Shown piece by piece: positions 19,013-28,765 of a stretch of DNA of 64,000 bases. The stretch is from Legionella longbeachae. Lineage in GTDB: Bacteria; Pseudomonadota; Gammaproteobacteria; Legionellales; Legionellaceae. The position numbers and the translations under genes are program-made. Within the stretch, counting starts at the first letter, position 1. Each line of letters begins with the position of its first letter. Under the pieces are notes generated by a model that saw nothing but the letters and a program-made list of their open reading frames with translations, was not told the DNA's origin and made no database searches. The stretch spans positions 108,115-172,114 of the forward strand of contig NZ_RXNW01000006.1 in the NCBI RefSeq assembly GCF_004283175.1. Reading direction: 5' to 3'.

Positions 19013-20437
19013 TTACAACAAATCACGTGCATAAATATCATCAAATCGCTTAATGTCATCCTCCCCTAAATAAACTCCGCTTTGGACTTCTATTACATAG
19101 AGAGGTTCGTTGCTTGGATTACTTAAACGATGAAGGGTATTTTGTGCAATATAAGTAGATTGATTTACTGATAAATATATAGTTTGTGTGTCATTAATAA
19201 CTTCCGCCTGCCCCGAAACCACAACCCAATGCTCTGCTCGGTGCTGGTGCATTTGCAGTGATAGTCGTGCACCAGGTTTAACCATGAGCCGTTTTACTTT
19301 AAAAGATGCACCCTCAGCTAAAACTTCATAATACCCCCAAGGTCGTGATACGCGTTGGTGATCCTGGATTAGTTCATGGTGATCTTTACTTAATGAATTA
19401 ACTAAATCTTTAACTTGTTGGGAATACTGTTTGTCAGCGACCAAAACCGCATCTTGGGTAGCAACGATAATTTTGTCTTCTACTCCAACAGTTGTCACTA
19501 AGATATCTGTACTATGGATAAAACAATTTTTGCTTTGTTGAGCTACCACTTTTCCAGTAACGGTATTTCCATCCTCATCGGGTTTATTCGCATCTGCAAC
19601 TGCAGACCAGCACCCTAAATCACTCCATTGCATTGCAACAGGAATTACGGCTGCTTTATTTGTCTTTTCCATGATTGCATAATCAATTGATTCTGCTTCA
19701 CAGCGCGAAAACTCTTCCAAATCAAGACGCAAGAAGTCATGGTGGTGTTGGGCATTTAAAACAGCCTGGCGACTAAAATAATGGATGTCTGGTTGGTGCT
19801 CCACTAATTCATTCAGATATACACCGGCACGACAGACAAAAATGCCGCTATTCCAATAATAATTAGTACTTGCGATGAACTCTTTTGCCGTATCAATTGA
19901 AGGCTTCTCTCTAAAGCTTAAAACCTGATGTACATTTTCAGCAAGTGATCTTCCTGCCTCTATATAACCATAGCCTGTTTTGGGACTATCAGGTTGAATG
20001 CCAAAAGTCACTAAAGCTTGTTGCTCTGCGGCAAATTGCGCACCAATAAGCATCGCCTCTTGCCATGCCAAATCATCAGCAATCCAATGATCTGAGGGTA
20101 ACACGAGCATCACGGCATCAGAACCAGCAATTTGTGATATATAATGGGCTGCACTTGCAATTGCCGGCGCCGTATTGCGTGCACACGGCTCCAATAGATA
20201 CGTTATTGAATGAGCGGAAGTATCGAGTTGCTCCTGGCAAAGAAAGTAATGTGCATCATTACTTACAATAAGGGTATGCGAACTCTTAAGATTTTGTGCT
20301 CTTTTCACAGTTTGTTGTAGAAGGGACAATTCACCGTTTAAGGCAAGAAACTGCTTAGGGTAATTTTTTCGCGACAAAGGCCATAAACGAGTCCCAGAAC
20401 CTCCTGCAAGGATAACGGGATAAAGAGTAGTCGTCAT
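19013..20437 (-). CDS. manC: Mannose-1-phosphate guanylyltransferase / mannose-6-phosphate isomerase
   Basis: 474 residues, the size of bifunctional type II PMI/GMP enzymes (ManC, AlgA, XanB). The N-terminal nucleotidyltransferase motif GGSGTRLWPLSRKNYPKQF is complete, and the sugar-nucleotide region VLPSDHWI and the FREKPS motif are present. The C-terminal cupin has RPWGYYEVL and LQMHQHRAEHWVVVSG, with the metal-binding His/Gln set of the isomerase. The product GDP-mannose would feed LPS or other surface polysaccharides. No other sugar gene is adjacent. Divergent from queC across 133 bp. Confidence 0.95.
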   Translation of the reverse strand: MTTTLYPVILAGGSGTRLWPLSRKNYPKQFLALNGELSLLQQTVKRAQNLKSSHTLIVSNDAHYFLCQEQLDTSAHSITYLLEPCARNTAPAIASAAHYISQIAGSDAVMLVLPSDHWIADDLAWQEAMLIGAQFAAEQQALVTFGIQPDSPKTGYGYIEAGRSLAENVHQVLSFREKPSIDTAKEFIASTNYYWNSGIFVCRAGVYLNELVEHQPDIHYFSRQAVLNAQHHHDFLRLDLEEFSRCEAESIDYAIMEKTNKAAVIPVAMQWSDLGCWSAVADANKPDEDGNTVTGKVVAQQSKNCFIHSTDILVTTVGVEDKIIVATQDAVLVADKQYSQQVKDLVNSLSKDHHELIQDHQRVSRPWGYYEVLAEGASFKVKRLMVKPGARLSLQMHQHRAEHWVVVSGQAEVINDTQTIYLSVNQSTYIAQNTLHRLSNPSNEPLYVIEVQSGVYLGEDDIKRFDDIYARDLL

Positions 20438-20570
20438 AAAGTTCCATGTTATGGCATAATTGGCGCATTCTAACAGTATTTTTTACCTAAAAAAAGCGGT
20501 TCTTTTTTACAGCAAACATAATTAACAAATTCCATTTAGGTTTAAAATAAGTCATTTATGGAGACTTTCA

Positions 20571-21251
20571 ATGAAAAAAGCGGTCATTTTACTCTCAGGC
20601 GGCCTCGATTCAACAACCTGCCTTGCTTTAGCTGCCTCAAAAGGTTTTGCCTGTTATGCAATAAGCTTTTCCTATGGGCAAAGGCATTCAGCAGAATTAT
20701 TTGCTGCACAACGGATTGCAAAACATTACAAAGCAAAAACACATCAGATTGTCACCTTGGATACTGAATTATTTCATAACTCTGCCTTGACGGACCCAAG
20801 CGTGGATGTCCCTGATTTTAAGGAAGGCTCGGAGATCCCAGTAACTTATGTACCTGCACGCAATACTATTTTTCTATCCATGGCATTGGGTTTTGCAGAA
20901 TCTATAGGTGCCAGAGATATTTTTATCGGGGCAAGTTCCGTGGATTATTCTCACTATCCCGATTGCCGCCCTGAATTTATAAGTGCATTTCAAACTCTAG
21001 CTAACTTGGCTACCAAAGCAGGAGTAACAGGCGATTCTTTCACCATCCATGCCCCCCTACAATATTTAAGTAAAGTGCAAACCATACAACTTGGAATAAG
21101 CTTGGGCGTAGATTATAGCCTGACTGTTTCTTGCTATCAGGCCAACGAAGCTGGAGAAGCATGTGGCCAATGTGATAGTTGTACTTTTAGAAAGCGAGGA
21201 TTTATCGGCGCAGGCATTGATGACCCTACTTTATACCGCCATCCTGAATAG
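20571..21251 (+). CDS. queC: 7-cyano-7-deazaguanine synthase
   Basis: 226 residues. QueC converts 7-carboxy-7-deazaguanine to preQ0 with ATP and ammonia in queuosine biosynthesis. The ATP-pyrophosphatase P-loop [12 protein letters not shown] is at the N-terminus. The C-terminal zinc site has four cysteines, [22 protein letters not shown] lies 8 nt before the ATG. No preQ1 riboswitch is visible in the 133-bp leader. Two other genes in the window are of related interest: a PTPS-family gene (53615-54121) and a VUT-type transporter (28766-30046). Confidence 0.97.
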   Translation: MKKAVILLSGGLDSTTCLALAASKGFACYAISFSYGQRHSAELFAAQRIAKHYKAKTHQIVTLDTELFHNSALTDPSVDVPDFKEGSEIPVTYVPARNTIFLSMALGFAESIGARDIFIGASSVDYSHYPDCRPEFISAFQTLANLATKAGVTGDSFTIHAPLQYLSKVQTIQLGISLGVDYSLTVSCYQANEAGEACGQCDSCTFRKRGFIGAGIDDPTLYRHPE

Positions 21252-21313
21252 GATGCCGTTAAAATTTATTAGCTGATAACACACGCAGGGTGCAGAATAA
21301 TATTCCCCTCAAA

Positions 21314-21344
21314 AAACAACCCGAGTTTTGAAATTGGGTTGTTT
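21314..21344 (+). terminator. Terminator hairpin after queC
   Basis: 9-bp arms AAACAACCC / GGGTTGTTT with a 13-nt loop, 63 bp past the queC stop, followed by a T/C-rich tail. Confidence 0.65.
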
Positions 21345-21610
21345 GCTTCTTAACCTAATGACAATCGGTGATAAGCAGGAAAGCGTTTTTTTATTTAACG
21401 CCAACACCATTGCAGCTATTTGCAAAATTGTAGAAAACGGTCCTGCTACTATAGAACCAAAATGAGTATTAACAAACCGAATAAATCAGATTTTTATTAA
21501 AAACGGCTCTTTTAGAATAAATAATAACAAACCTGAAAAACTATTAACCAATAAGTTGCTTAAAGTCAAATTAATTTACACTTTTGTTACAACAAACTGA
21601 GCATTTTTGA

Positions 21611-21639
21611 TTCACATGTAGCAAATTCATTGCTATCAT
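21611..21639 (+). promoter_or_regulatory. Possible sigma-70 promoter for the 21670 gene
   Basis: TTCACA and TATCAT separated by 17 bp, ending 30 bp before the ATG. A TTGGAG ribosome binding site lies 8 nt before the ATG. Match by eye only. Confidence 0.35.
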
Positions 21640-21669
21640 CCGTTCTGATTTATAACCTTGGAGTAAAAC

Positions 21670-22368
21670 ATGAAAAAATTTATGCAGACGGTTGCTTATT
21701 TACCAGCTGATATTTTTATCGGGGCGGTTAATCTTACATTAGGCTCTTCTCAAAAAAATAAAGAGGGAGAAGTCAAGACAAAACGTGGTCTTTTAGGCCT
21801 TCTTCTTGACGGAGTTAAATCTGTTGCCCAATCTACTGCTAATTTCATCGGTGCGCATAGAGGAGCAATCTCTGTTGCTGCTTGGCTGTCTTTAACAGCG
21901 GCTGCCGGTGTTGGCCTTACATTATTCTTGTGGCCTGCTGCTTTAACTGCCGTTGCTACTTTTACAGTATATGGTTTTTCTATTGCAGGCATCGTTGGCG
22001 CTAACACTGCGCTGCAAATTGGATTTGCTGCTGGATTAGCTGCTGCTGCTGCTTCTGTTGGTACTTACTTAACTGCGGCTGCAGTAAACACTGTTTCTGC
22101 TATTGCCAGTTACTTTAAACGTCCTAGCAAAACAGATAAATTAGCTGCCAGTAATGAGGAATCTTTAAGTGACGAAAGTTCACACAGCCATGATGAAATT
22201 CCTGATACTAACCCAAGCCTCATTTTATTAAATTCACAAGCTCCTAAAAGTACAAATTTTGCTACTAAAGAGAGCGAGAGTGAACCAAAATTTACAGAAT
22301 TATTCTCAAGTTCAATACCAGTAGTTGAGAAAAAAGATCAAGAGGAAGCACTTCAACTTTCTTGCTAA
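21670..22368 (+). CDS. Small hypothetical membrane protein
   Basis: 232 residues, not recognised. Residues about 55-150 are Ala/Gly/Val-rich and hydrophobic, enough for two to three membrane helices, with small-residue motifs (AAGVGLTLFLWPAALTAV, GFAAGLAAAAASVGTYLTAA). The last 80 residues are polar, Ser/Glu-rich and probably disordered. There is no cleavable signal peptide. It stands alone, with its own promoter-like sequence and a strong terminator, and may be highly expressed. A membrane-inserting effector is conceivable; nothing more can be said. Confidence 0.8.
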   Translation: MKKFMQTVAYLPADIFIGAVNLTLGSSQKNKEGEVKTKRGLLGLLLDGVKSVAQSTANFIGAHRGAISVAAWLSLTAAAGVGLTLFLWPAALTAVATFTVYGFSIAGIVGANTALQIGFAAGLAAAAASVGTYLTAAAVNTVSAIASYFKRPSKTDKLAASNEESLSDESSHSHDEIPDTNPSLILLNSQAPKSTNFATKESESEPKFTELFSSSIPVVEKKDQEEALQLSC

Positions 22369-22388
22369 TCATGTAAATAACAGGTTAT

Positions 22389-22416
22389 AAAAAACGCGAC
22401 TTAAGTCGCGTTTTTT
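22389..22416 (+). terminator. Strong Rho-independent terminator
   Basis: AAAAAACGCGAC / GTCGCGTTTTTT around a TTAA centre, with a T-run of six, 20 bp past the stop of the 21670 gene. This is one of the clearest terminators in the window. Confidence 0.92.
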
Positions 22417-22489
22417 ATTTCTACCCGTCCCACTAAAACCTGGTTACAATTCTACATATCATTCTAAAGCATTTACTTTCCTTTTGCGT

Positions 22490-22495
22490 TATAAT
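22490..22495 (+). promoter_or_regulatory. -10 box of the metG promoter
   Basis: A perfect TATAAT lies 35 bp before the metG ATG. No good -35 box is visible at 16-18 bp spacing. Confidence 0.45.
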
Positions 22496-22530
22496 CAACC
22501 ATCTGTCATACAAGTAGGTGCTTTATATTG

Positions 22531-24189
22531 ATGAAACAACGCAAAATGCTGGTTACCAGCGCTTTACCTTATGCAAACGGACATTTACATTTGGGGCATT
22601 TAGTCGAGCACATTCAAACTGATATTTGGGTTCGCACTCATAAAATGTCTGGGATTGAATGCATCAGTATTTGTGGTGATGACGCGCACGGTACCCCAAT
22701 TATGTTGAAAGCAGAACAAATGGGACTCACTCCAGAAACATTAACGGCTGAAATAAAGCTAAGTCATGAACGTGATTTCAAAGCTTTTGCTATAGATTAT
22801 GACTGTTATCACACTACCCATTCGCCAGAAAATCAGGCTTTAGCTGCAGCAATATATGAAAAGCTTAAAGCAAATGGCTCAATCATTAAAAGAACCATAC
22901 ATCAAGCCTATGATCCGGTAAAAGAAATGTTTTTACCAGATCGTTATGTCAAAGGAACTTGCCCTAAATGCGGCGCTAAAGACCAATATGGAGATAACTG
23001 TGAAGTCTGTGGTGCTACCTACTCGCCAACCGATCTCATTGATGCTGTCTCTGCAATTTCCGGGGCTAAACCTATAGAAAAAGAGTCAGAACATTATTTC
23101 TTTGATTTACCTCGATATGAAAATCTTTTAAAAGAATGGACTCGAGGTGGTCATTTACAAACTGAAGTTGCCAATAAATTAGACGAATGGTTTGCAGCGG
23201 GGTTAAAGCAATGGGATATTTCTCGTGATGCACCTTATTTTGGCTTCCCTATCCCAGGCACAACTGATAAGTACTTTTACGTATGGTTAGATGCTCCTAT
23301 AGGCTATATGGCAAGCTTTAAAAAATACTGTGATGAGCATGGAGTTTCATTCGCAGAATTTTGGAATAAAGATTCTGACACAGAATTGTACCATTTTGTG
23401 GGTAAAGACATCGTTTACTTCCATGCCTTATTTTGGCCTGCAATGCTTGCTGCTAGCGGTCATCGCACCCCTACTGCGGTTTATACACATGGCTTTTTAA
23501 CAGTTGACGGACAAAAAATGTCTAAATCTCGGGGGACTTTTCTTGAAGCTCGCACTTATATCGAATATTTACACCCGGAATATTTACGCTATTACTTTGC
23601 CGCCAAACTCAATGGTCGTGTCGATGATCTGGATTTAAATTTTGATGATTTCACCAGTAGAATTAATGCCGATCTCGTAGGTAAAGTGGTTAATATTGCA
23701 AGTCGATGTGCAGGATTTATCAATAAACGATTTGACAACACCCTAAGCGAACATTTAAGTGAACCCCAACTATACGCAGAGCTCATCGCAGTACGTAGCG
23801 AAATCATTGAATCATTTGTTTCGCGTGATTATGCACGTGCTATTCGCCACATTATGGACTGTGCCGATAAAGTCAATCAATATATTGATACCAATAAACC
23901 CTGGGTATTGGCAAAAGAAGAAGAGCGTCTTTGCGAGGTACAGGATATTTGTACTATGGGCATTAATTTATTTCGTATTTTAATTACTTATTTAAAACCA
24001 GTGCTGCCATTAATGAGTCATTCGGCAGAAACCTTCTTAAATTGTAATCCCTTAACTTGGGAAGCAATCAATACCCCTTTATTGAACCATCAAATCAATG
24101 CATTCCAACCGTTAATGGTTCGTGTTGAAAAAGAAAAAATTCAAGCCATGCTGGAACAATCAAAACAGGTGCATCATGGCCTCGGTTAA
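22531..24189 (+). CDS. metG: Methionyl-tRNA synthetase, short form
   Basis: 552 residues from the ATG at 22531; a TTG codon directly before it is a less likely start. The class I signature is present ([15 protein letters not shown]), as are the KMSKS loop ([12 protein letters not shown]) and the zinc-knuckle cysteines of the connective peptide ([18 protein letters not shown]). The C-terminal tRNA-binding/dimerisation domain of E. coli MetG (677 residues) is absent, so this is the short monomeric form. The last codons overlap the start of rnfB by 14 bp, which suggests a metG-rnfB-nth transcript. Confidence 0.96.
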   Translation: MKQRKMLVTSALPYANGHLHLGHLVEHIQTDIWVRTHKMSGIECISICGDDAHGTPIMLKAEQMGLTPETLTAEIKLSHERDFKAFAIDYDCYHTTHSPENQALAAAIYEKLKANGSIIKRTIHQAYDPVKEMFLPDRYVKGTCPKCGAKDQYGDNCEVCGATYSPTDLIDAVSAISGAKPIEKESEHYFFDLPRYENLLKEWTRGGHLQTEVANKLDEWFAAGLKQWDISRDAPYFGFPIPGTTDKYFYVWLDAPIGYMASFKKYCDEHGVSFAEFWNKDSDTELYHFVGKDIVYFHALFWPAMLAASGHRTPTAVYTHGFLTVDGQKMSKSRGTFLEARTYIEYLHPEYLRYYFAAKLNGRVDDLDLNFDDFTSRINADLVGKVVNIASRCAGFINKRFDNTLSEHLSEPQLYAELIAVRSEIIESFVSRDYARAIRHIMDCADKVNQYIDTNKPWVLAKEEERLCEVQDICTMGINLFRILITYLKPVLPLMSHSAETFLNCNPLTWEAINTPLLNHQINAFQPLMVRVEKEKIQAMLEQSKQVHHGLG

Positions 24190-24790
24190 AGAAATTGATG
24201 CTCTGTTACCTCAAACTCAATGTGGCGAGTGTGGTTATTCGGGTTGCTTACCCTACGCTGAAGCGCTTGTCCAGGGTACAACCTCAATCAATAAATGTCC
24301 GCCAGGTGGCATTGCTACTGCAACAGCATTAGGCGCTTTGCTCAATATCGACCCCACACCCTATCTGGATGAAGTACGAGCAAATACTCGCCCCCCATCC
24401 GTTGCTGTCATTCGCGAAGCTGAATGTATAGGCTGCACTAAATGCATTAAAGCGTGTCCTGTAGATGCAATCATTGGTAGTGGTAAATTAATGCATGCAG
24501 TGATGACACACGAATGTACTGGTTGTGGTTTGTGTGTTGCCCCTTGTCCTGTAGATTGTATTGAGATGGTGGAGTCGTCAGCTGCCGAATATGATAAAGA
24601 CTTGGCTCGTATCCGCTTTCATGCCAAACAGTCCCGTTTATTACGAGAAGATCATGAAAAACAACAGGCTTATAGAGAAAAGCGCCAATTGGCGATGCAA
24701 GCCACAAATAAAGCACAAGAGATAAAAGCCAAGCAAGATTATATCCAACTCGCTTTGGCACGTGTCAACGCTAAAAAAACCCATGAATAA
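24176..24790 (+). CDS. rnfB: RnfB-like iron-sulfur protein without membrane anchor
   Basis: 204 residues from the ATG at 24176. The N-terminal Fe-S domain has [16 protein letters not shown] plus CPPGG. Two 4Fe-4S ferredoxin motifs follow, [12 protein letters not shown] and [12 protein letters not shown]. This is the cytoplasmic part of RnfB, the electron-carrying subunit of the Rnf/Rsx membrane complex. The usual N-terminal membrane helix is missing, and no other rnf gene (A, C, D, G, E) is adjacent, although nth follows as it does at the end of many rnf operons. It may act as a soluble ferredoxin-like carrier. The C-terminus is a charged helix. Confidence 0.88.
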   Translation: MASVKEIDALLPQTQCGECGYSGCLPYAEALVQGTTSINKCPPGGIATATALGALLNIDPTPYLDEVRANTRPPSVAVIREAECIGCTKCIKACPVDAIIGSGKLMHAVMTHECTGCGLCVAPCPVDCIEMVESSAAEYDKDLARIRFHAKQSRLLREDHEKQQAYREKRQLAMQATNKAQEIKAKQDYIQLALARVNAKKTHE

Positions 24791-25418
24791 ACAAAAACGC
24801 CGTGAGATTTTTCTGCGCTTCCAAGCGCAAAACCCACACCCAATTACTGAGTTGGTCTACCATTCTTCTTTTGAGTTATTAATCGCTGTAATTCTTTCAG
24901 CCCAAGCAACTGATGTTGGAGTAAACAAAGCAACCGCTAAATTATTCCCTGTAGCAAATACACCTCAGGAGATCCTTGATTTAGGATTAGAAAAACTTAA
25001 AGAATATATAAAGTCTATAGGCTTATATAACAGCAAAGCACAAAATATCATAAAAACATGTGAGATGCTGATCAAGAATTACCATGGAAAAGTCCCTGAG
25101 CAGCGCGAAGCATTAGAAGCATTACCTGGGGTAGGTCGAAAAACAGCCAATGTGGTGCTCAATACTGCTTTTGGGCAGCCTACTGTAGCGGTGGATACAC
25201 ATATCTTTCGAGTAGCGAATCGAACAGGGATCGCCAAGGGTAAGACTCCTTTGGAAGTGGAAAAAAACTTAATAAAGAATACAGCATCTGAATTTTTAAA
25301 AGACGCACACCATTGGCTAGTATTACATGGGCGTTATGTATGTACTGCACGAAAACCACATTGTAAATCGTGTATTATTGAAGATCTTTGCGAATACCCG
25401 GATAAAAATTTATCATAA
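24783..25418 (+). CDS. nth: Endonuclease III
   Basis: 211 residues from the ATG at 24783 ([10 protein letters not shown]), exactly the E. coli length. An upstream GTG would add seven atypical residues and was not used. Nth is a DNA glycosylase/AP lyase that removes oxidised pyrimidines. The helix-hairpin-helix [12 protein letters not shown] contains the catalytic Lys, and AVDTHIFRV contains the catalytic Asp. The C-terminal 4Fe-4S cluster has the exact C-X6-C-X2-C-X5-C spacing. The start overlaps the rnfB stop by 8 bp. Confidence 0.97.
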   Translation: MNKQKRREIFLRFQAQNPHPITELVYHSSFELLIAVILSAQATDVGVNKATAKLFPVANTPQEILDLGLEKLKEYIKSIGLYNSKAQNIIKTCEMLIKNYHGKVPEQREALEALPGVGRKTANVVLNTAFGQPTVAVDTHIFRVANRTGIAKGKTPLEVEKNLIKNTASEFLKDAHHWLVLHGRYVCTARKPHCKSCIIEDLCEYPDKNLS

Positions 25419-25527
25419 TTAACGTGAGTTCGGCATAAAAGGGATAGAAAAGCTTTTATATGGTTAAACAATCGCTATCCCGTAAAATGGGTGGCATTTA
25501 TACGAGATCCAGGGCAGATAAAACTGT

Positions 25528-25557
25528 TCGACAAAAAATAACTCTATTTTTTGTCGA
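25528..25557. other. 13-bp perfect hairpin after nth
   Basis: TCGACAAAAAATA / TATTTTTTGTCGA around an ACTC loop, 110 bp past nth. The T-run is inside the stem rather than behind it, so it may be a terminator variant or a binding site. Confidence 0.5.
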
Positions 25558-25669
25558 GGCTGACGTTAATTACAGCACGAAGCAATTTCTTATAATTTGA
25601 GTGCAGACAATAACTGGCAAACTTTAGTTTCCACTGACAAAATATAATAGTAAGTTATGGACAACAATA

Positions 25670-26512
25670 ATGAGCGCACATCATAAAAATACCTTTATAA
25701 ATAAAATATTAATAAAGTTTTATCGCTTTTTATCCAAAGAAGACTGTGTGGCAAAAAGAACTTATTTATATGATTTTGTGCAACTGACCCAAGAGATAAA
25801 ACCTGGTGATGTTCTGCTAATCGAAAGCCACACCCGAATTGGTAATATCATTAGGCTCATATCTGAAAGCACTTGGACTCATGCCGCTTTATATATTGGC
25901 CGTATCGATGACATAACAGCTCCAGGTTTACATGAATTGGTACAAAAACATATAAAAAATTTTTCTTCAGATCAGTTAATTATTGAAAGCTTACTCGGAG
26001 AAGGAACTCGAGTATCTTGCATCGATGAATACAAAAGTGAGCACATCAGGATTTTAAGACCTTCTTTTTTGTTACCAGAAGATAGAGAAAAGGTGATTGC
26101 TTCGGCAATTCACCGAATTGGAAAAAATTACAGCTTACGGCATCTTTTTGATCTTGCGCGTTTTATTTTTCCCTGGAGTATTTTTCCACGCAGATGGCGT
26201 TCTTCGTTATTCCAACATAATATGTTACAACCCACAGAAGATATTTGTTCCTCAATGATCGCTGATGTATTTCAATCAGTGAATTATCCTATTTTACCTC
26301 TGATTACAAAAGATAAAACAGGCTATGCATTGATACATAGAAATCCTCGTCTCTATACACCAAGTGACTTTGATCTTTCGCCATTTTTTGATGTCATCAA
26401 ATATCCAATTTTACCGCTAAGCGAAGGGCAGACTTATAGAGATTTACCATGGAAAAAGCAATTAATTAGTGACGATATTGCTATTGTTCCTCTACAAGGT
26501 GGAAGCGAGTAA
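25670..26512 (+). CDS. Permuted papain-like (YiiX/YaeF-type) protein
   Basis: 280 residues. The layout fits the permuted NlpC/P60-related YiiX family: IKPGDVLLIESHTRIGNIIR, then the catalytic His in STWTHAALYIG (about residue 65), and late in the chain the catalytic Cys in EDICSSMIADVF (about residue 200). Members are thought to be cysteine hydrolases or acyltransferases acting on amide or lipid bonds; the substrate here is unknown. There is no signal peptide. It stands alone between hairpins. Papain-like folds are common among Legionella effectors, but the YiiX family also occurs as ordinary bacterial proteins. Confidence 0.8.
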   Translation: MSAHHKNTFINKILIKFYRFLSKEDCVAKRTYLYDFVQLTQEIKPGDVLLIESHTRIGNIIRLISESTWTHAALYIGRIDDITAPGLHELVQKHIKNFSSDQLIIESLLGEGTRVSCIDEYKSEHIRILRPSFLLPEDREKVIASAIHRIGKNYSLRHLFDLARFIFPWSIFPRRWRSSLFQHNMLQPTEDICSSMIADVFQSVNYPILPLITKDKTGYALIHRNPRLYTPSDFDLSPFFDVIKYPILPLSEGQTYRDLPWKKQLISDDIAIVPLQGGSE

Positions 26513-26589
26513 CAAAATTAAGCAGTTTTACGTCTTAAATGCAATAAATAATAGTATAATCATAGCAAAATGTAGTGTTACTGTACTTC

Positions 26590-26626
26590 ATGAGGAAAAG
26601 ACTGGCATTTCTTATTTTTTCCTCAT
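26590..26626 (+). other. Hairpin in the leader of the 26663 gene
   Basis: 10-bp arms ATGAGGAAAA / TTTTCCTCAT with a 17-nt loop, downstream of a TATAAT at 26555-26560 and 36 bp before the ATG. The TATAAT lacks a good -35. If transcription starts there, the hairpin is in the 5' untranslated region and could affect stability or translation. Confidence 0.45.
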
Positions 26627-26662
26627 ACAATGAGATTTCCTGGTTGCACGGAGAGCAAAAGT

Positions 26663-28405
26663 ATGAACTGGTTGACGTCGGTAATGGATGGGGCTAAATC
26701 ATTTGGTAATGGAGCAGCTTGGGCATTGAGCAAAGCCCCCATCACACAAGTAGTAAGCTATGCCGCAGATACGGCCTTTTATGTGACCGAACAAGTTTTA
26801 GCATTACGCGAAGCAATTCCTGCTTTAATTGCCCCATTTAAGACTCGCGTAGAAGAAATGACACCAGAGGTGGAATCCGTAAAAAAAGTGATTAAGGGGA
26901 TGGGAAGCGTTGTATTCCATGACGTACTTCCCGTAGTAGCAGTAAACTATGTAAATAACGGTATTCAAACTTATTTTCGTGAGGGTTATAATGAAGAACA
27001 GGGTTCACTCCTGGCTCCATATGCTCTTTTCTTATCCACCCTTTCTTTAGTCAATTACGGTGTTCAACTCTATAACTATAGGCAGGCAACTAAATTAGTA
27101 GCCCATACTTTAGTTCTCGACACAATAGCACCCTCTGCTTTTAACGAACACAAAGCCCTTGTCCCGTCAACCCCAACGCTTTGTGTCGAAGAAGATTGCA
27201 ATTTTAAACGAAAGTTTAAAGGCTCTCTGCGAGGAACCATAGGATTAGCTTTAAATGATCTCACGCTATGGGGAATTAGCCAATTTCCGTATGGTGGTAA
27301 ACAAATTGCATGGGTATTAGGCCTTTATTTTTACGGTGAATATATCACCTATATGGCCACACCTGAGCGTTGTGAGCGTCATAAAGGCATGAAATCAGAA
27401 TCCATACTTTCTTTGGGTTTGGCGTACACGGGAACCTCCGCGCTCATGAATTACGCACTTGAATCCACTGTAGGCGTCCCCCCCTATCTGTATAACAGAA
27501 CATTACAACATTTGCTGCTTTTATTGCATATCAATGTTGCTTCTCATATGTCGCTACCCTTGGTCAAACCACAAAAGGATACCCCAATTCCAGTTGATCC
27601 CTTATTTTTGTATGACCGGACAAAACGATTTATTATTGATGTAGTCTTTGCAGGTTTAATGAAAAGAGTGCCTATTGATTTTAAACCCCCCGAAGGCGCG
27701 AAACCTTTTATTCCACTTTCAACTGTATTTAAGTTTTTCACAAAAATATTGGAAAGTGATTTAGAAAAAGTACAGGTTTCCCAACCTGGATTTTTTAAGC
27801 AAGCTACCCGGGTCGTTTTGCCTAATATGTTTCATAATCCCAAAAATGCCGTTAATGATCCAGTAATCAAACAATTTTGGCCTGAAATACGCAGCGACTT
27901 ACTTAATATTATAGACATTGTTGAATCTACAAAACCGATTCAAACCCTAACAACTGGGGCTAAGCCAATTGCTTCTACAGTTAAATACACATTACCTAAA
28001 ATTCTTTGGTATCGTTTTGGTTTACCTATAAAACTATCTGAATTTCTTTTATCTTTAAGTAAAAAAGAAGATTTTTGGAATTTTGTTACTGCACTTAAAC
28101 GTTGGATTGAACGCAACGATGTCTCTCGTGAAATCATTTTAACCAAAACAAATTCTAAAGCTGGCTTACACGAAACCGATAAGATAATCGAACTTCCATC
28201 CGATACAAAAAAATCAACAACAATACCTCCGTCAATTGAAGAGTTAAAGACACCTCGGCCAACAATGATCGCTGATGCAAAACAGTTGATTTCTCATAAA
28301 CCATCCTCTGTAATAACGGCTAATAGTTTATTTTCTACAAAACAGCGAAAAAATCTAAATAGTGGTCCTAAAATTGATGAGATACAATCATTACAATACA
28401 GCTAA
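26663..28405 (+). CDS. Large hypothetical protein with hydrophobic segments
   Basis: 580 residues from the ATG at 26663 (MNWLTSVMDG), chosen because GGAGAG lies just upstream; an ATG 33 bp earlier has no ribosome binding site. Not recognised. Several moderately hydrophobic helices are scattered through it (about residues 80-150, 185-235 and 255-300), for example IAWVLGLYFYGEYITYM and YTGTSALMNYALES. The last 90 residues are polar and Lys/Ser/Thr-rich. There is no signal peptide. The arrangement resembles Legionella-restricted proteins of unknown function. Confidence 0.82.
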   Translation: MNWLTSVMDGAKSFGNGAAWALSKAPITQVVSYAADTAFYVTEQVLALREAIPALIAPFKTRVEEMTPEVESVKKVIKGMGSVVFHDVLPVVAVNYVNNGIQTYFREGYNEEQGSLLAPYALFLSTLSLVNYGVQLYNYRQATKLVAHTLVLDTIAPSAFNEHKALVPSTPTLCVEEDCNFKRKFKGSLRGTIGLALNDLTLWGISQFPYGGKQIAWVLGLYFYGEYITYMATPERCERHKGMKSESILSLGLAYTGTSALMNYALESTVGVPPYLYNRTLQHLLLLLHINVASHMSLPLVKPQKDTPIPVDPLFLYDRTKRFIIDVVFAGLMKRVPIDFKPPEGAKPFIPLSTVFKFFTKILESDLEKVQVSQPGFFKQATRVVLPNMFHNPKNAVNDPVIKQFWPEIRSDLLNIIDIVESTKPIQTLTTGAKPIASTVKYTLPKILWYRFGLPIKLSEFLLSLSKKEDFWNFVTALKRWIERNDVSREIILTKTNSKAGLHETDKIIELPSDTKKSTTIPPSIEELKTPRPTMIADAKQLISHKPSSVITANSLFSTKQRKNLNSGPKIDEIQSLQYS

Positions 28406-28456
28406 CCAATTTTAAAAAGAGTGGGTGCAATTAGGGTGCATTGTAGTCTGGAGCAG

Positions 28457-28482
28457 CTTAGCGACCCCCGGGGGTTACTAAG
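28457..28482. other. GC-rich palindrome between two genes
   Basis: A perfect CCCCCGGGGG (28465-28474) is flanked by CTTAG / CTAAG arms, 50 bp after the 26663 gene. It is a striking GC block in an AT-rich intergenic stretch that extends to 28765. Without a T-run it is not a standard terminator. Confidence 0.45.
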
Positions 28483-28765
28483 CAGTGCCCAGGCTTTAAA
28501 TCTACGAAGAAATAGTTAAGCCGTACGTATTTGATTTTCTTTCCAAATACGCCCAATAGAGCCTTTTATTGATAAAGTATCCCATTAGCATTCCTTTTTC
28601 TTCATACTTCTATTGCCGCAGAAAGAACGCCAGGAAGCCTTATTCAAACCGCTCTTATTTGCTTGCCATATTAAATACTATAGTGTTATATTTGCGCACG
28701 AACTAGCTCGTTACAAAGCAATTATCGTAGAAAAAGCCAGGACTGTTTATGGAAATCCGACACAA

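Larger units (their letters stand above)
21252..21669. other. Intergenic region after queC, no gene
   Basis: 418 bp, AT-rich. It contains the queC terminator hairpin and, near its right end, a promoter-like sequence for the next gene. Between about 21345 and 21600 I see no supported reading frame or RNA gene. Confidence 0.6.

Noticed and set aside
20438-20570. preQ1 riboswitch in the queC leader
   Set aside because: No preQ1-type hairpin with an A-rich tail can be drawn in the 133-bp leader.
28613-28765. N-terminal extension of the VUT-type protein from a TTG start
   Set aside because: The 51 extra residues are charged, unlike the family, and the start lacks a ribosome binding site; the ATG at 28766 begins just before the first membrane helix.
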